The notes beneath the pieces were generated by a model. It did no database searches and had not been told where the DNA came from. It worked only from the letters and a program-made list of their open reading frames with translations. Below are positions 32,411-44,822 of a stretch of DNA of 64,000 bases, one piece after another. Position 1 is the stretch's first letter, and each line of letters starts with the position of its first letter. Source of the DNA: Whitmania pigra (lineage: Eukaryota > Annelida > Clitellata > Hirudinida > Haemopidae); assembly GCA_021613335.1 (NCBI GenBank), contig JAJTWR010000278.1, positions 947,501-1,011,500 on the forward strand. The letters run 5' to 3'. A program made the position numbers and the translations under genes.

Positions 32411-34635
32411 ATGGGAATCTCCCAGCAACCAATGAAACTACTATTAGCAGTAGTGACAGTATGGATATGTTATGCTGACTCTTTTAGAGACCAGCAATAT
32501 GCTCTTCATGGCCACACAAATGCCAGATGTGTTGATATTCCCCAAAACCTATCCCTTTGTCATAGTATTGGATATACCCGTATGAGACTTCCTAATCTTC
32601 TTGATCAGGAAACACTTGATGAGGTTTCTCAACAGTCTATATTTTGGTTGCCACTCTTGGCTTCTAGATGTAACTCTAACACAAGATTGTTTTTGTGCTC
32701 TCTCTTTTCTCCTGTTTGTTTGGATCAGCCTGTTTACCCATGTCGTTCTCTGTGCGAAAGTGTCAGAGATGATTGCGAACCACGCATGGCAAAGTATGGT
32801 TTTCCATGGCCAGGAATGTTTGCATGTGATCAATTTCCAGTTGACAATCAATTGTGCATTGGGCAAATTAATATGGATGATGAAGTTACAAAAGGGACAG
32901 AAGAAACTATAGAAGACATTACAAAAGTGGGAAGTTTTAGTTTCAAAGAAGTTAATATGAAGCCAAACAAACCAAATTTTCATTACAAGACTTTAAAAAA
33001 GCCACAAAACAGAAATAGCAACAAGCAAAAAGGACCTCATATTGTCAAGGAAAACAGCAAGAAAAATGACACCAAAAAACCATTGAGAAGTTAGATATGG
33101 TGTTATTTATCTTTAAATAATTTTTATGTCTAAGAATAGCCCATGTTAAGATTAATAATATTAATGTAGATTAGCTGCTAGATTTCTTGCTAAAGATAAT
33201 ATTTTTTTGGCTTTCAACATTGATACGAATTGTACCTTTGCTAGAATTGTAGCCAAGAGACAATATTAATAGCAAGAAGATTAGTGAGCACATTACAAAT
33301 GTTTGGCCTAAGCAGCTAAATGTAGGAAGTTGTTGATGAATCACTGGTCTGCTTGGCATTATATTTACATTGTTAACTTAAGCCTATGTGTATATGATTG
33401 TGTCAAGTGATTTTCTACATATTTAGTATCTTTTAAAAGCTTCTTAAGATTTGTCTTAGTATTTATTTTCTATGGCTGACAACTGTAATGTCTTTTGACA
33501 TGTATTTGTAGATTAATTTATATCTTATATTTATATAATAGTTCTCATCCTCATTATTTATCTTTAGAGGATGAAGTAATCAGGACATTGGAACTCATTT
33601 GCTGGGCTGACTTTGGTTTGTTTGGTTCTTAATAATGACTGTGGATTATTCATCCCAATAAAAAAATTTTTATTTAATGCAATTAAGAATTTAAAATTTT
33701 TTTCATTAAGTGACAATAAATGAATATTTAACTATATCTTTAAATTTAATTCAGAGTAATTTATTTAAAATCAATGTTTTTGTTTTGCAGCAGCTAGAAT
33801 AAAACCAACAGGCATTTATAGTTTAGATGCATCAGGAGAATCAAGAATAACTTCTAAAAAAGTTGTGTTTTATAAAACTGATGATGCTGTGCTTAGAACA
33901 GCTAAAGCCCATCCTTCTGATTTTGGTCCTACACATTACCACAGATACTACTTTTACACTGATGATTCTTTACTAATAAAACTGTCTCAAAAGAATTTAC
34001 ATCCATCATTTAAGGATGATCCACCATCAAATCAGACTACAGAAAGTAATACTTGGTTTTCATCAATTCCAAAATCCCATGGAGGAATACCTAATCATGA
34101 TCTGAATCAGAGGTATAAGATTCATAAGAATGACCAATTGCTTGTTGCTGGAAATAAAACCACTATTAATGGAAAACATAGTAGATTAACTTTGATGTTG
34201 ATAATGCATATTGATGAAGAGAGTCAATTTGTCAAGAAAATTATAAAAATGTTTAAAGAAAGTAGTGATTTCTGCAGAGAAGCTGTTGCTCTAAAAGATC
34301 CTATCATAGGAGAAAAAAAGTTGAAAAATTTTATATTTCCAATGGAAAGAAAACCAAAAGGTAATTCTTCAAATCATGGACATAACAAAGGAACTAAAAA
34401 GGGTCTACACAGGGATAGGAACACGAAAAAGAACAGGAAGAATAAGTTTAATTCTGATGAATATCATAACAGACAAGATAAAAACTCAGGTGATTATCTT
34501 AAACATAAGCTGATCACTTTAATGAGCAATCCAAAAATTCAATTACAAACTGAAGCAATGCCTACAAGAAGGTTTCACAAGGCTTCTGGGAAAACCCCAA
34601 TAAAAAGTGGAATCAGAAATGCTGATGAAAAGTGA
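32411..34635 (+). CDS. Secreted frizzled-related protein, sFRP1/2/5 type
   Basis: Exon 1 codes 32411-33089 and exon 2 runs from 33791 (or 33794) to the TGA at 34633-34635, about 507 aa. Residues 1-25 are a signal peptide (KLLLAVVTVWICYADSF). Residues 40-150 are a frizzled cysteine-rich domain with all ten cysteines, including MRLPNLL, FLCSLFSPVCLD and YGFPWPGM. These match the sFRP1/2/5 branch better than sFRP3/4. The domain binds Wnt ligands outside the cell. A Lys/Asn-rich linker follows. Exon 2 resembles a divergent netrin-like domain (NDQLLVAGNK, LTLMLIMHIDEESQFVKKII), but only one cysteine (SSDFC) remains where the family has about six. It ends in a heparin-binding-like basic tail. Vertebrate members are near 300-350 aa. 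The netrin assignment is inference. Confidence 0.88.
33090..33095 (+). promoter_or_regulatory. 5' splice site overlapping a stop codon (sFRP)
   Basis: The intron begins GTTAGA. Unspliced, these bases give Ser-TAG immediately after the last exon 1 residue; spliced in phase 1, the frame continues into exon 2 at the CAGCAG acceptor (33788-33793). Splicing therefore decides between a 227-aa frizzled-domain-only protein and the long form. Confidence 0.6.
33657..33662 (+). promoter_or_regulatory. Intronic poly(A) signal in the sFRP gene
   Basis: AATAAA occurs about 560 bases into the 700-base intron. Together with the stop at the donor site it could end a short transcript. AATAAA is common in AT-rich DNA, so this is only suggestive. 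Confidence 0.35.
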
Positions 34636-36018
34636 CCCATGTCTGTTTTTAACTTTCTTTCATAGTCTTGGAACAATTACATTGTATTTTGATTTAGAAT
34701 GCATGATTAGCATTGTTTGTCCTGTAAAAAATGTGTTAATTTGTCTGAAACTTTAATGTGAAGAATGGCACTAGCTGTCATGTCAAAATAATTATGATGT
34801 ATTGACCTTGTGGAAAATTACACCACTATTAATGGGCAAACTTTGTCGCACTAATTTCATGTGGTCCCTTAGTTTGAGATTTGCACTTTTAATGTGACCG
34901 CTTATTTTGTGTTATGTGCCACAGCCTTGTGAATAATTAACTTAATGGTTGCTTATTATAGCTGTAGCGAAAACAGCAATTATTATTTTTTATGTCTGTG
35001 TTTGATTAAAATATCTTAAATTATTTTACTTAATCCATACAAATGACCCATTAATCTAACTTTCCCAGCATAGTTTATGGCATAAGCGCTAAAATAATTT
35101 AAAGTTTAAGATTCCTGTACTAGTTCAACAGATCTCTAACGGATATTTAGCATTTAGGTGAAGCCTTTCCCTCCCATTAAAACTTTAAAAGCCTTGATTT
35201 TTTTGAATTTCTACTTATATTCTCCAAGGCTGTAAGCCTGAAACCCAGAAGGGTTCTGGTCTCCTCAAACCTCTTCCTTCTAGCATCTTGTGAAACTCTT
35301 GCTTTCTTCTCGAAGTCTCTATATCCTTTCTCTGATGTGGGTTACAAGCTTGAAAGAATAAATAAATGGAGCTTCACCAATAAGTCAGTTTATATGGTGC
35401 TACTTTTGCATGATGGCAGAAGCTTCGAAAAACTAATATTATGCCGTTACGCCTACTTTCACTATTACTAATACTGCGAAACCCCGTTACAGCGAAATCG
35501 CTAGGGAACGAAATCGCAATTCGTTAATAGGGAATTTCGTATTACGGAGGTACTTTTTGCTACAGAGTTTCTTAGTCGACTTAAATTGATTCAGATTTTC
35601 TAAGTTTTAGGGATGCTAGGCAGTTGGGGCGGCTTGATTTTATACTTTTTAGCGAAGTCGCCCTTGTTCTGACAACCAAAGCATAATTTTTTTCAATAAT
35701 TTGCTCAACATCTCCTAAAATGTCTAATTTCGATTTTAAATCTATATTTGTTCATTCGCGTGAAGCTATCGGACGTCCGCTGGGCCGTGTAAATATAAAC
35801 AAGCAAGTATGGGCGGCCAGGTAATAAAATGTAAATAAATAAATGTGGCCGGTTGCTGGTGTATTGATGTTTTTGTTTATATAGGGATAATCTCAAAGCT
35901 AACAAAAAATGTTTGAAATTTGGTAAAATAAACTAGTTAAGGAAATGTGTTTATAAAAACATTTTTAATTATGTTTAGTTACTTAACAATTTTAGCCTTT
36001 TGTTAAATTGAGGTGCCC
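34636..36018. other. sFRP 3' region and gene-free DNA
   Basis: This stretch probably includes the sFRP 3' UTR. At 35474-35550, CCCCGTTACAGCGAAATCG and GGGAACGAAATCGCAATTC resemble a pogo/Tigger terminus. At 35159-35370 a block starts TGAAGC and ends GCTTCA with AATAAATAAA near its end, like an LTR, but has no target duplication. Confidence 0.35.
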
Positions 36019-36480
36019 TTAGTAACTTTTTGACCTTTTGGAGGCGATCCCCAAAATATAACTGGAAATTAATAAAACATTACTGTTTTTCATTCTAGAA
36101 AACAACATTTCGCAACAGTATGTGCTTCCGACCCGAACGGTGAACTTCCTGGCGTCATGTAAGAAATTGGCATACTTGTCCGATGTCACATAGCAAAAGT
36201 TCAGCAGATTATTCTCAGCGAAAGCTGTTTTCAAGTCAATGTCATTCTGAATGTCAATGAGTTCCAGCTGATATTTGTCAGCAGCGTCCATGGGATCAAT
36301 TAAAAACGGATTACTGATTAGCTTCATGGTGCCAATGTGCCTTTCCTTGAAGTCTGACGTTCAACTAGGCCATGAATTTTGTCATGTCGACTAGAAACGC
36401 CAGGTCCTTCAACCACAGGTCCATTGGCTAATTTGAAGAAAGACTGCTGACCAGCGATACTTCAACTCAACGGGTTGATT
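36019..36480 (-). pseudogene. hAT transposase remnant (GTF2IRD2/ZBED5-like, Charlie group)
   Basis: On the minus strand the upstream part (about 36470-36340) reads WLKDLAFLVDM and LNVRLQGK. The lower part (36327-36019) reads YQLELIDIQNDIDLKTAF, a stretch with KYANFLHDARKF, then VGSTYCCEMLFSRMK. The same order (WLCD.AF.VDI..LNELN.KLQGK, LELIDxQ, FGSTYxCEQxFS) is seen at 62774-63604. The segment between QGK and LELID is deleted. A possible inverted hAT end (GGGTTGTCCACCCGGCCCGC) lies at 36910-36940. Confidence 0.72.
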
Positions 36481-36689
36481 CGATCAGTCAAATTTACTTG
36501 CGTGTTTCGTAATGTAATGTCGCTTGATATTATATTCCTTCTGAACAGCGACAGTTTTTCGGCAAATCAAGCACAAAACGCTACCAAGATCCTCACGAAA
36601 AAAGTTTCAGTCCATAAACATTTGAAATATCGTTTTTCATCATCAATTTTCCGTTTTTTATGTGTCGGCGCCGCCATTACAATCTTTGC

Positions 36690-36740
36690 GTTTCTTTATT
36701 TGATTATATTCCTTTGCATAACAGAGATAATTTTGGATGA
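36690..36740 (-). mobile_element. SINE family 1 tail fragment
   Basis: It reads TTTATTTGATTATATTCC, then TTTGCATAACAGAGATAATT, a diverged copy of the inverted SINE tail. Confidence 0.5.
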
Positions 36741-36894
36741 TTCTTTGCGTTTCAAGTTTAAAGCACGCTTATTTAGCAGCCAAAGCATGGATATATGTAT
36801 AAAAGCAAACAAAAACAAATAAAAAATTGGAAATATTACAAAAAACTAATTTAAAATGGTTTTCATTTAAATATAAAAATTTACAAAATCGGAG

Positions 36895-37515
36895 AAGCTT
36901 CACGGGCCAAAAAACTTATAGCGGGCCGGGTGGACAACCCTGCCTCATCCTATCAAATCTGTATCAGAGTTTTGCACACCTTCCTCACATTTCATAACTA
37001 ACCCAGTAGGTCCTTTTTGACCGACAAGTGAGCACTTTCCCAAACATTAAGGAAAATGTTGCCGATAAATTATAACAAAAATCCTAATCATTCAGCAACC
37101 AATGCCAGTCTGATTTTTTATACTCCAGTAAAAACCTGAGCATTGGGATATTCAAAGTGGAACTGTTATTATTAATGAGCACAATGGAGTGTCACATTTT
37201 AAGACAAAAATCAAATCAAAATTTTCTTCCAAGTGATAAATTTGAATAAAGATTAACAACTAAAGCCTACTTAGCCTGGCAAAACACAATTGTTAGTTGC
37301 AAATAAGGTAGTTTAGAACATTTGAAATCACATGAAATTGACTTTCACAAATTATAAAAAAAATTGGATTTGAAGCATAAAATATTAAAATCACTATTTA
37401 AGGTGATGACAAAACAATAATTCCATGAAATGTGAATGTTGTAGAAGCATTATGACCCAAATTGATTATTCAGTAGGTTAGATAAATTAAAGTAAAAATA
37501 TCGAGAAAGAAGTGA
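36895..37515. other. hAT-like terminus and PTP4A 3' region
   Basis: 36895-36950 carries GC-rich sequence like a hAT end. The rest is AT-rich and probably includes the 3' UTR of the minus-strand PTP4A gene. No other gene is seen. Confidence 0.4.
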
Positions 37516-38559
37516 TCACATGACAATGCACGCTTTTCCATTCTTCTTATCACGCAACCTGTTTCGTGGACGGTACTCTTCTAAAAAACAAAGCTGCTTT
37601 GCATTAATTGCACCTCTTCTTTTCCTGTGGCACGTTAAGACAATTAAAATCGGGCAATAAATCAATAAATTACTTTTTAAGTTTTATACTTATCATATTA
37701 ACCCTGAATTTTGCTCTTATTTGATTAAATTTTTATTGATGAGGACAAGCATGATTTCATATAAAAGGCAGTACAAACTTTCTTATCATTTCAACTGCAT
37801 CTTCATACTTCATCCCAAGTTCTATCAATGCTATGGCAACCATTACAGGGGCCCTAATAACAAAATAGCTCTATGGAAAACAAATAAATACTTGCAATCA
37901 CACAACTTCATGTAATGGCCACATTTTAAATGATGCCCAGGTTAAAATTGACCTTCAACCATCAACCAGAAATTTGTAAGCCTTATTTAGATAGATACAG
38001 CCATGCAATTCTTTAGCATAAAAATACAAGCCATTTTAAAATGTCATTGGGAAGACCTTCCAAGTCCAGCAACACAGTGCACTGCTATGCATGAATCATT
38101 GTCTTCTCTGAATCTCAATTTCACCAGCTCAAAGAACTTGTCAATAACTTCAATAGGTGGGCCAGTGCCATCATCAAAGGGCAGATCCTAATTATCATTT
38201 CATAGTAATTTTAATAATATAATAACCTACTTGATAAAATGCTTACTGTGACAGAAATTCCAGAATGAGTGAGTTTAGTAATGTCGTAGGTAGGATCACA
38301 AACCCTCACAATTTCCGATACATTGTGTTTCTTAAGCTCCTGGAAAATTCGATAAATGAGCTCTGAAATGTATAGCCACTGATTTCAAATATCAAGTCTA
38401 TAAATTAGTAATAAAAAAGAAAAACCTTAAAAATGTTCAATCACTTAAAAGCACTACCTCTACATATCTGTCCATAAAGGAATCTGATGGCCTGTCTGTA
38501 ATTAAGAATTTGAACCCTCTAAAGCAAATCTCTGCAGGCTCAGGTTTCCTAACTGTCAT
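37516..38559 (-). CDS. PTP4A: Protein tyrosine phosphatase type IVA (PRL phosphatase)
   Basis: Five exons on the minus strand: 38559-38458, 38339-38247, 38187-38057, 37853-37779 and 37624-37516. Phases fit at every junction (0, 0, 2, 2) and sum to 169 aa plus stop; family members are about 170 aa. Exon 1 reads MTVRKPEPAEICFRGFKFLI, then ITDRPSDSFMDRYVE. Next come ELKKHNVSEIVRVCDPTYD, then LPFDDGTGPP with the general-acid Asp, the P-loop HCVAGLGR (CX5R), GMKYEDAVEMIR, KRRGAINAKQL and the C-terminal CaaX box CIVM. PRLs are prenylated dual-specificity phosphatases at the plasma and endosomal membrane that bind CNNM magnesium transporters. The exon 3 donor (GTCTTC) is weak, but the frame leaves no alternative. 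No defects are seen. Confidence 0.93.
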
Positions 38560-39530
38560 GACAACTTTTATGCACCAAATTCACAAAAAAATTAAAGTAG
38601 AGCTTAAAAACCCAGAGGAACAGATTTGGAGAGTTGTCAAACAAAGCTGATGATTAGTCAACAAGCAATTCTTGGTGAGGTGGAATAAAGTTTGTCAATT
38701 ACTGAAATGAGCTGCAAATGTTTTTAGGCAATAGTGTGAGTAAATTATGCAGTGAAATCTATCCAAAAACTAAAACTATTAAAATCTGAATCTGATGCTA
38801 TAAATTAACAATAATTAATACTAAATTGAAAATAATACAAATGGCAAGAAATTGCAAATGTTAAATACAATGCAGTTACAATTACATTAATGTAACAATA
38901 ATTGCTAAAATTAGTAAATAAATATATTAATATTATTAAAGATCAAAGAACTGACAAAATGTCTCCAATTCAATGCTGAGCGTGGCAATATCCTCGGCAG
39001 CAAGCCAGCACCTCCATTAAATTTCTTCTGTATAACCAGCACACCTGATATATCAGAAGAATCACAATGTAAATTAACATGATTAAGGCTACTAAATGTA
39101 AAACAAAAATTTAATAAAGTTTTTAAATATTGTCAGAGTCATGCCATTTTGACCTTTTTAAAAGTCTCTGCACCACACGCATAAAATGACAAATTATCCA
39201 ATTTATCTGGAAGACAAAGCTGGTTTCTAGAAACGTTTTCCCATAACTGATAATCGCAAAATGACTCTTATATTTGATGGTAATATTGAAGGCAGAAGCA
39301 ATATTCAGAAGGTGAACTAAAGTTTTTCATAAAAAGTACACCTTCACTGATATGAGTAAAAATGAGATAAAAAGTGGATGCTTCTTGACATATGAACATC
39401 TGGACCTATTAACTATTGCAGAATGGGGCAGAGCAACTTGCTTATTTGAATTTGGCACCCTGAAGAGATGGTTGCTCTGAGCATGGTGGGTATGGGCAGT
39501 GTTGCCATAAGTACTCCAAAAATGTACTTA
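38560..39530. other. Upstream flank of PTP4A, no supported gene
   Basis: A less AT-rich patch at 38940-39060 could be a 5' UTR exon or part of the promoter of PTP4A, but no coding frame is convincing. The rest is AT-rich. Confidence 0.35.
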
Positions 39531-39538
39531 AGTATAAT

Positions 39539-40402
39539 CATGGTTCATACAGGAACTTGAAAACCAAAATTTAGGACTTTTTAGGACTTTCTATTCCAAT
39601 TTTTAGGACCAGCAATAATAACAAAAATAACGGTATTTAAATTTTAATTATTCATTTTTGTATAATTTAGACATAAAACACAAGAATTAACTATTATTAT
39701 TTAAATAAAAATCAATTTTCCATGTCTTTCTCTAAAGTTGCAATTTCTGTCGCTTTTGCCTCGCTATCTTTCCTCAGGCTGTTTGCCTGGACCAAAAGAT
39801 CCTTTGCTCCCTTTTATATGCATTAAGAATTGTTCTGTTGGAATTTGCAAATTTTGAATATTCTTTCAGATATCTATCGTAGTCTGATTCTTATACAGTT
39901 GCAGCGTCAACTAATACATTTAAAACGAACCTAAATTTTTCCAAGGATACTTCCACATTTGAGGCAATTTCCTTACGGTCAAGGCAAATGCATGTTGTAA
40001 CTGCTGCAACTCGCAACTTCGAAATGTCAAAGTTCTTTTTGCAAGCGCAACAATACGCCTTTTGGGAATCTGTAGTATTCCTTCTCAGCCAACTCCATTC
40101 TTCATTTTCTAGCCATTTGCTATTGAAAACATAAAGTCCAGGCATGATTGATAGTGCTATCAAAACTTAGAGGATCAAACAGACATGCGAACAACGAAAG
40201 TAACAGGAAACTTAATTGGGTGAGTTCCCACTAGAACAATGAGACCGCAAGAACAAAGGGACCGATTTCCCGCTAATTGTTATTTCAATAAAACTTATTG
40301 AACATTATTATTTTTTGAACCTTTATCATTTTTTTGTAATAAAAAGTACTAAAAAAAATCGAATTTCAGAAATTTAGGACTTTTTAGGACCTGTACGAAC
40401 CA
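39539..40402 (-). mobile_element. TIR element with a BED-like zinc-finger ORF (hAT candidate)
   Basis: The left end reads ATGGTTCATACAGG and the right end, inverted, ATGGTTCGTACAGGTCC. Both carry AAATTTAGGACTTTTTAGGA inside. The minus-strand ORF at 39891-40163 reads FNSKWLENEEWSWLRRN and KAYCCACKKNFDIS, which fits the N-terminal zinc finger of BED-type hAT transposases (WL....C..C.K.FDI). The catalytic part is absent and no clear target duplication was found. Confidence 0.6.
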
Positions 40403-40479
40403 TGAAAAAAGTTTGCAACATCTTTAATCTTGTTCAAAGGGGCTATATGGGTTGATGACCATTGAAAAAGGGAATTTTT

Positions 40480-42240
40480 CTTCAGCAATGACCTTAATGA
40501 ATATACAAACTAGAGCATATATATATTCTGGCAATTTCACTACAAATTTCATGATGCAGGCAAGCATGCCCATTAATTGTCTCAGCCAAAAATGCGAGTG
40601 GGGGCATGTCGGTGATTGATTTGACCTTTTCTGGATCTGCTTTCACACCATGCTGCAAGATGATGTGACCAAATGACCCATATCAAACAGAGCTAACACG
40701 GTAATGTATTTTGTCAATATTGAAACGTTTCAAGGATCTTTTGAAAACCTCACCCAGTATCCTATCATGCTCATCTGCATTCTCAGAGGTCACAATCATG
40801 TCATAAAATATGATATGAACACCCTTAATGTCACAAAAAACTGCTGAGTTGATCCTCTGGAACGCTTTGGGAGCACTAGATAAGCCAAAGGGCATTCTCA
40901 GTATTTGGTCCCTGCCAAATGGTGTGTTAAAAGTGCATAAAAATGAGCTCGCCTCATCCAATGGAACTTGATAGAAACCTTGGCTCATGACTGTGAAAAC
41001 ACTCTTTCCATGAAAAGAGTGGATGATATATATATAGAGCATATATATATTTGGAATGTTTGAATGTGGAAGTGTTCCCTTAAAATGGCTCTGTTCAAAT
41101 CCCGAGGATCAAGTAAAGTCTGAAGAAACCATTTTTCTTTTCCACAATTATTGCTGAATTAACACATTTTGAGGGGTTCTGTCACTCTTGCTATAATGCC
41201 ATATGTTACCATTGAATCAAGCTGTTTCTTCAGTTGGTCTTGTACAGCAATGGCAACATATTGAGATGGGTGCACTACAGGAGAAACTGAACTGTCTAGT
41301 TGGATGTTATATTCAAAGAGAACTCTGCCAAGCCCTTCAAATATTCTAGAAAATTTTCTGTAACGACAACTTATCTGACATCTAAAACTTGTTGAGCTGC
41401 ATTTAAGGCTGTGCTTGAGAAAAAAACTGTAGTCCTAAAAGAACTTCAGACTTGCCCTCAACAAAAAAAAAATCATCTTTGATGCACTCACTGCTGATGG
41501 GATGCAAATTCTTTAGTTCAATGACACCCAGAACTTTAAGAAAGTTTTTGACTCTACTGGGCTTTAATTTTACAGCAGTCTTCCCCAGTTTTATATATGA
41601 AAACTAGTTCAGACAAAAGGATATTGTGTGTTAACACTCTGCAACTATATCTAACTTGAACTCAATTGATGGACCATTAAGAACTTTCAACTTGCAAGAT
41701 AATTTAGGATTTCTGTTTACATTACATAATTAAAAAGTATTATATTAAATGTAAATATTAAAATATTACATTTTATAAAAGGAATTGGTTGCAATTACTT
41801 GTCGCATTTCTGTTACCTTGGTTTTAACTCGAGCAAACCCTTGCAAAATGATTTCTTTTTCCACAAATTTTACCTCTGGCAGGACAAATGAGATAGGTGT
41901 TTGACCAAAACTGGTACACCACCTTGGAGTCTTGCTTTGCTTGCTCAAGAACAATCTGACTTCCTTCTGGACAATATTTCTTTGACAGTTTAATTTCTCC
42001 TTTGAAGTACAACATCATACTTCTTGTCCTCTTCATTGTGCCACTCCATGTTATACATAGCATGGTCAGCCTTGCCTAAAGCGCACGGAAGAATAGTGAA
42101 ACATCGATCATTGGAAAGCTGGTTTCCATCACAAAATCTAAAGTATGTCTCATAGTCTCTTCTCCATTGTCTCCAGGATTCACCCTGGATTGGGAGATTT
42201 CAATTCCAACACTGGTGGCTTCCTAACAAGAATACACGTT
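40480..42240 (-). pseudogene. Gypsy (K02A2.6-like) gag-pol remnant
   Basis: Along the minus strand: gag with WRQWRRDYETYFRF near 42170; a zinc-knuckle relic (ICGKRNHFARVCSS) near 41830; protease and RT fingers in broken frames (41600-41060); then RT reading GFYQVPLDEASSF, NTPFGRDQILRMPFGLSSAP near 40900 and DIKGVHIIFYDMIV, where the YxDD motif has decayed. It ends near 40490. No LTRs were found. This is an old insertion in a different subfamily from the short-LTR elements at 44.8 and 53 kb. Confidence 0.75.
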
Positions 42241-42519
42241 GACTGCACCATGTCATGTTTAACCAAGTTTATTTACATCAAGGACAGCTAAAAGTGGAAG
42301 CGTGCTCGCAATGTAATGAAAGCAAAGACAAAATAAATATACGTACACATATGACAGCATCAATCTCAAAAGTCAAACCACAGAACTATGCCAAAGAGCA
42401 ACTGCAATCATAAACCTGGGTAAAATTGCTGAGAGTGGACAGTCAACCAAAGAATTCAATAAACGTCAGTCACAACAAAAGTACAAGTAATATTGAGAAG
42501 AATGCAATAGCAGATGATA

Positions 42520-43441
42520 GGTTCATTTTTAAGCTTTATCGCAAAATATTTGGCATACTAGCCATCAAGACACCACATTCTGAATCATGAAAAGAGAACC
42601 AAACATTGATTCCAAAGTAGAGGAAAATTATTTGTGTGAGGAATGCATTTATGGCAAAGCCCACAAATTGAAATTTGAAAAAAGAGAAAGCAGTTAACCC
42701 TGGTGAACTGTTCTCAGCAGACATTTATGAACCTTTTAAATCTTTTAAGAAACATAGATATTTTGTTGTTTTTAAAGATTATTACAGCAAAGTAAGGTAC
42801 ATAGGCTTCTTAAGAATAGACCTGATGTGATTGAAGCATTAAAGGATATGATGTGATAGGTAAAGCAAAGACAGTCATCTCATGGGATCAAGGAGCTACT
42901 CAGTGATAATGGTGACTTTGGCAATGAAAAAGCCAGGAAGATTCTTCAAGTCAATGGAATAACAGGGACTAACACAGCACAATATAAACCAAAGGAGAAT
43001 GGATTTGTTGAAAGAGACAATTGGACCCTAGTTGAAATGGAAAATGAAAGAATAAGTCAGCTTGTTTGTGTCAGGAGAGTGATAGACTCAAATTCAAGAG
43101 CTATGGTAAAAGGAACATGCAGTTCTGAATCATAGAAAGTAGAAACAAGCTTCCATTTTAGAAAGACCATTGGATCTATAATTCTAATATTCCTTATGAC
43201 TGGTACAAGACTAGACCTGGCTTACATTGCAGATTATTTGTCTGGTGTTCTTGACAAACCATCAAACATCAATCAGATATCAACTGAGGATCAAGTAGCA
43301 GATGTGCCGACCCAACCACTTGACAGAGTGCAGTTGAACATTTTGAATGAGAGAATGAGATTTTCTTTATTTTTTGTTTGTTTTGCAGACATTGCAATAA
43401 AAAGGAAATGTGATAAGAACAGCCTGAGCAATGTTTTTTAG
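42520..43441 (+). pseudogene. Copia-type pol remnant
   Basis: The plus strand reads NYLCEECIYGKAHKLKFE (pre-integrase zinc segment), then FVVFKDYYSKVRYIGFLR (integrase core), a broken stretch, and at 43196-43441 MTGTRLDLAYIADYLSG with EDQVADVPTQPLDRVQ, the end of the Copia RNase H domain. The RT is missing between about 43080 and 43190. No LTRs are recognised. Confidence 0.75.
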
Positions 43442-44216
43442 TGATGTTAGTCCTTCATTCTATTGAGTTCTATGGTTTTACAGAGTTCTTGCTCCAGTGT
43501 TTTCTTATTGTTCTTGAATTCTGATAAAATAAATAAAACCCTAAAAAATTTTACAGCAAAGTGGTTTACAAAAAAATCACCACTTCCACTCCCACCCCCC
43601 AAAAAAAATAACAAGCTTTTCTTTTCAAAAAGCGAGTGGTTGATTACAAATTATATAATAACAGATATTTTTTGTTTTTAAAATCGCAATAGTTAAGAAA
43701 TAGATGTTTTTATATGTTCTCAACATAATGTCATGTTTTACAAAAACAATTATAACTTTTTCAAAAACTGCTTAGCATTGTGTGCAGTCATTGCATACAA
43801 ATTTCCTTTATTGTAATAAATGCAGCTACCCACAAAGCCGTATCACCAAGTAGTAAAGCTGTAATATTAGCATTACCAAAATCTTTAAGATACATTTTGA
43901 TTTCAGTGTAGCTCGAACATCGTCATCGTTATCATCTTAATGCGAAAACACCAAATTATTATCGCTAAATCAAATCAAGAAGAAAAATTGCCTACTTTCC
44001 ACACTAGTAATAAATTAAAGTACATTAACATACCTTAATAAGATTTTTCATTGATTGAAAGCTGGAAATGAAGATCAACCTTGCTCCCGAAAAACCCACC
44101 TATTAAAGTCGGAAGTTCACGTTGTTATCGAAAAAAATTAGTAACTACATTTCTAGGGATGTCCTTATTTTGTTTCCATAACATTATTGTGTTAAAAGTA
44201 ACTAGCACTAGTATTT
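43442..44216. other. AT-rich gene-free stretch
   Basis: No gene or bounded repeat is seen. Confidence 0.35.
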
Positions 44217-44266
44217 ATTTATTTATTTGATTATAGTCCGTTGCATAACTGGGATGATATGGACTT
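44217..44266 (-). mobile_element. SINE family 1 tail fragment
   Basis: A (TTTA) run followed by TTGATTATAGTCCGTTGCAT and GGGATGATATGGAC: the inverted 3' end of the SINE, as at 22456. Confidence 0.6.
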
Positions 44267-44822
44267 ATTAACTAGCACTGTTTTAGATTCTGCTTATATA
44301 ACCAGAACGCGACAATTAACTCGTTAAATCTTATATCGGTGTTCGCTTATTGCTGCAACTAAACTATAGAAAATATGAGAGACTAACTGGGAGAGAGATT
44401 GGAGTGAGAATAATAGTACCTGTCAACGTTTCATGATTTTACTGCGGCCCGCTGACAGGGGGGGGGGGGGGTGGCCGAAGTTGATTATTATATTTTAGAT
44501 TGTTTTGATTTAATAACTTTAATTTAATTGTGTTTAAACATGCCTTCAAAAGCCTGAGCTGGTTTCTTTACAGCGAGATGGTTCCATCCGGGGGTAATAG
44601 GAGACAATGACCGATGTGTGTTTCTTATGTCCAGTTTATTCCGTTGTTTTGTTTTGGTTGCTGCCACTCGCTTCACAAAAATAGGATGTCGGAAATGGCA
44701 ACAGGGTTTTAAGTGCTGTGGTTTCAATCTCAGGGTATTCCGCCATAACTTTAATCCAGAACACTGGCGGAGTTGCTGTCTCCAACGCATTTTAAGGACG
44801 CCGTCATTAGCAATCTCCAGCA

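Noticed and set aside
32549..32983. 144-codon minus-strand ORF
   Set aside because: It is the antisense of the sFRP frizzled domain, which explains its length.
35159..35370. Solo LTR (TGAAGC..GCTTCA)
   Set aside because: No target duplication and no second copy in the window; the short inverted ends could be chance.
38940..39060. Coding exon upstream of PTP4A
   Set aside because: A frame is open on the minus strand but has no convincing splice sites or family match; the PTP4A start is already explained at 38559.
44459..44471. Poly-G tract as a G-quadruplex or regulatory switch
   Set aside because: It is a single homopolymer run beside a transposon end; nothing supports a function.
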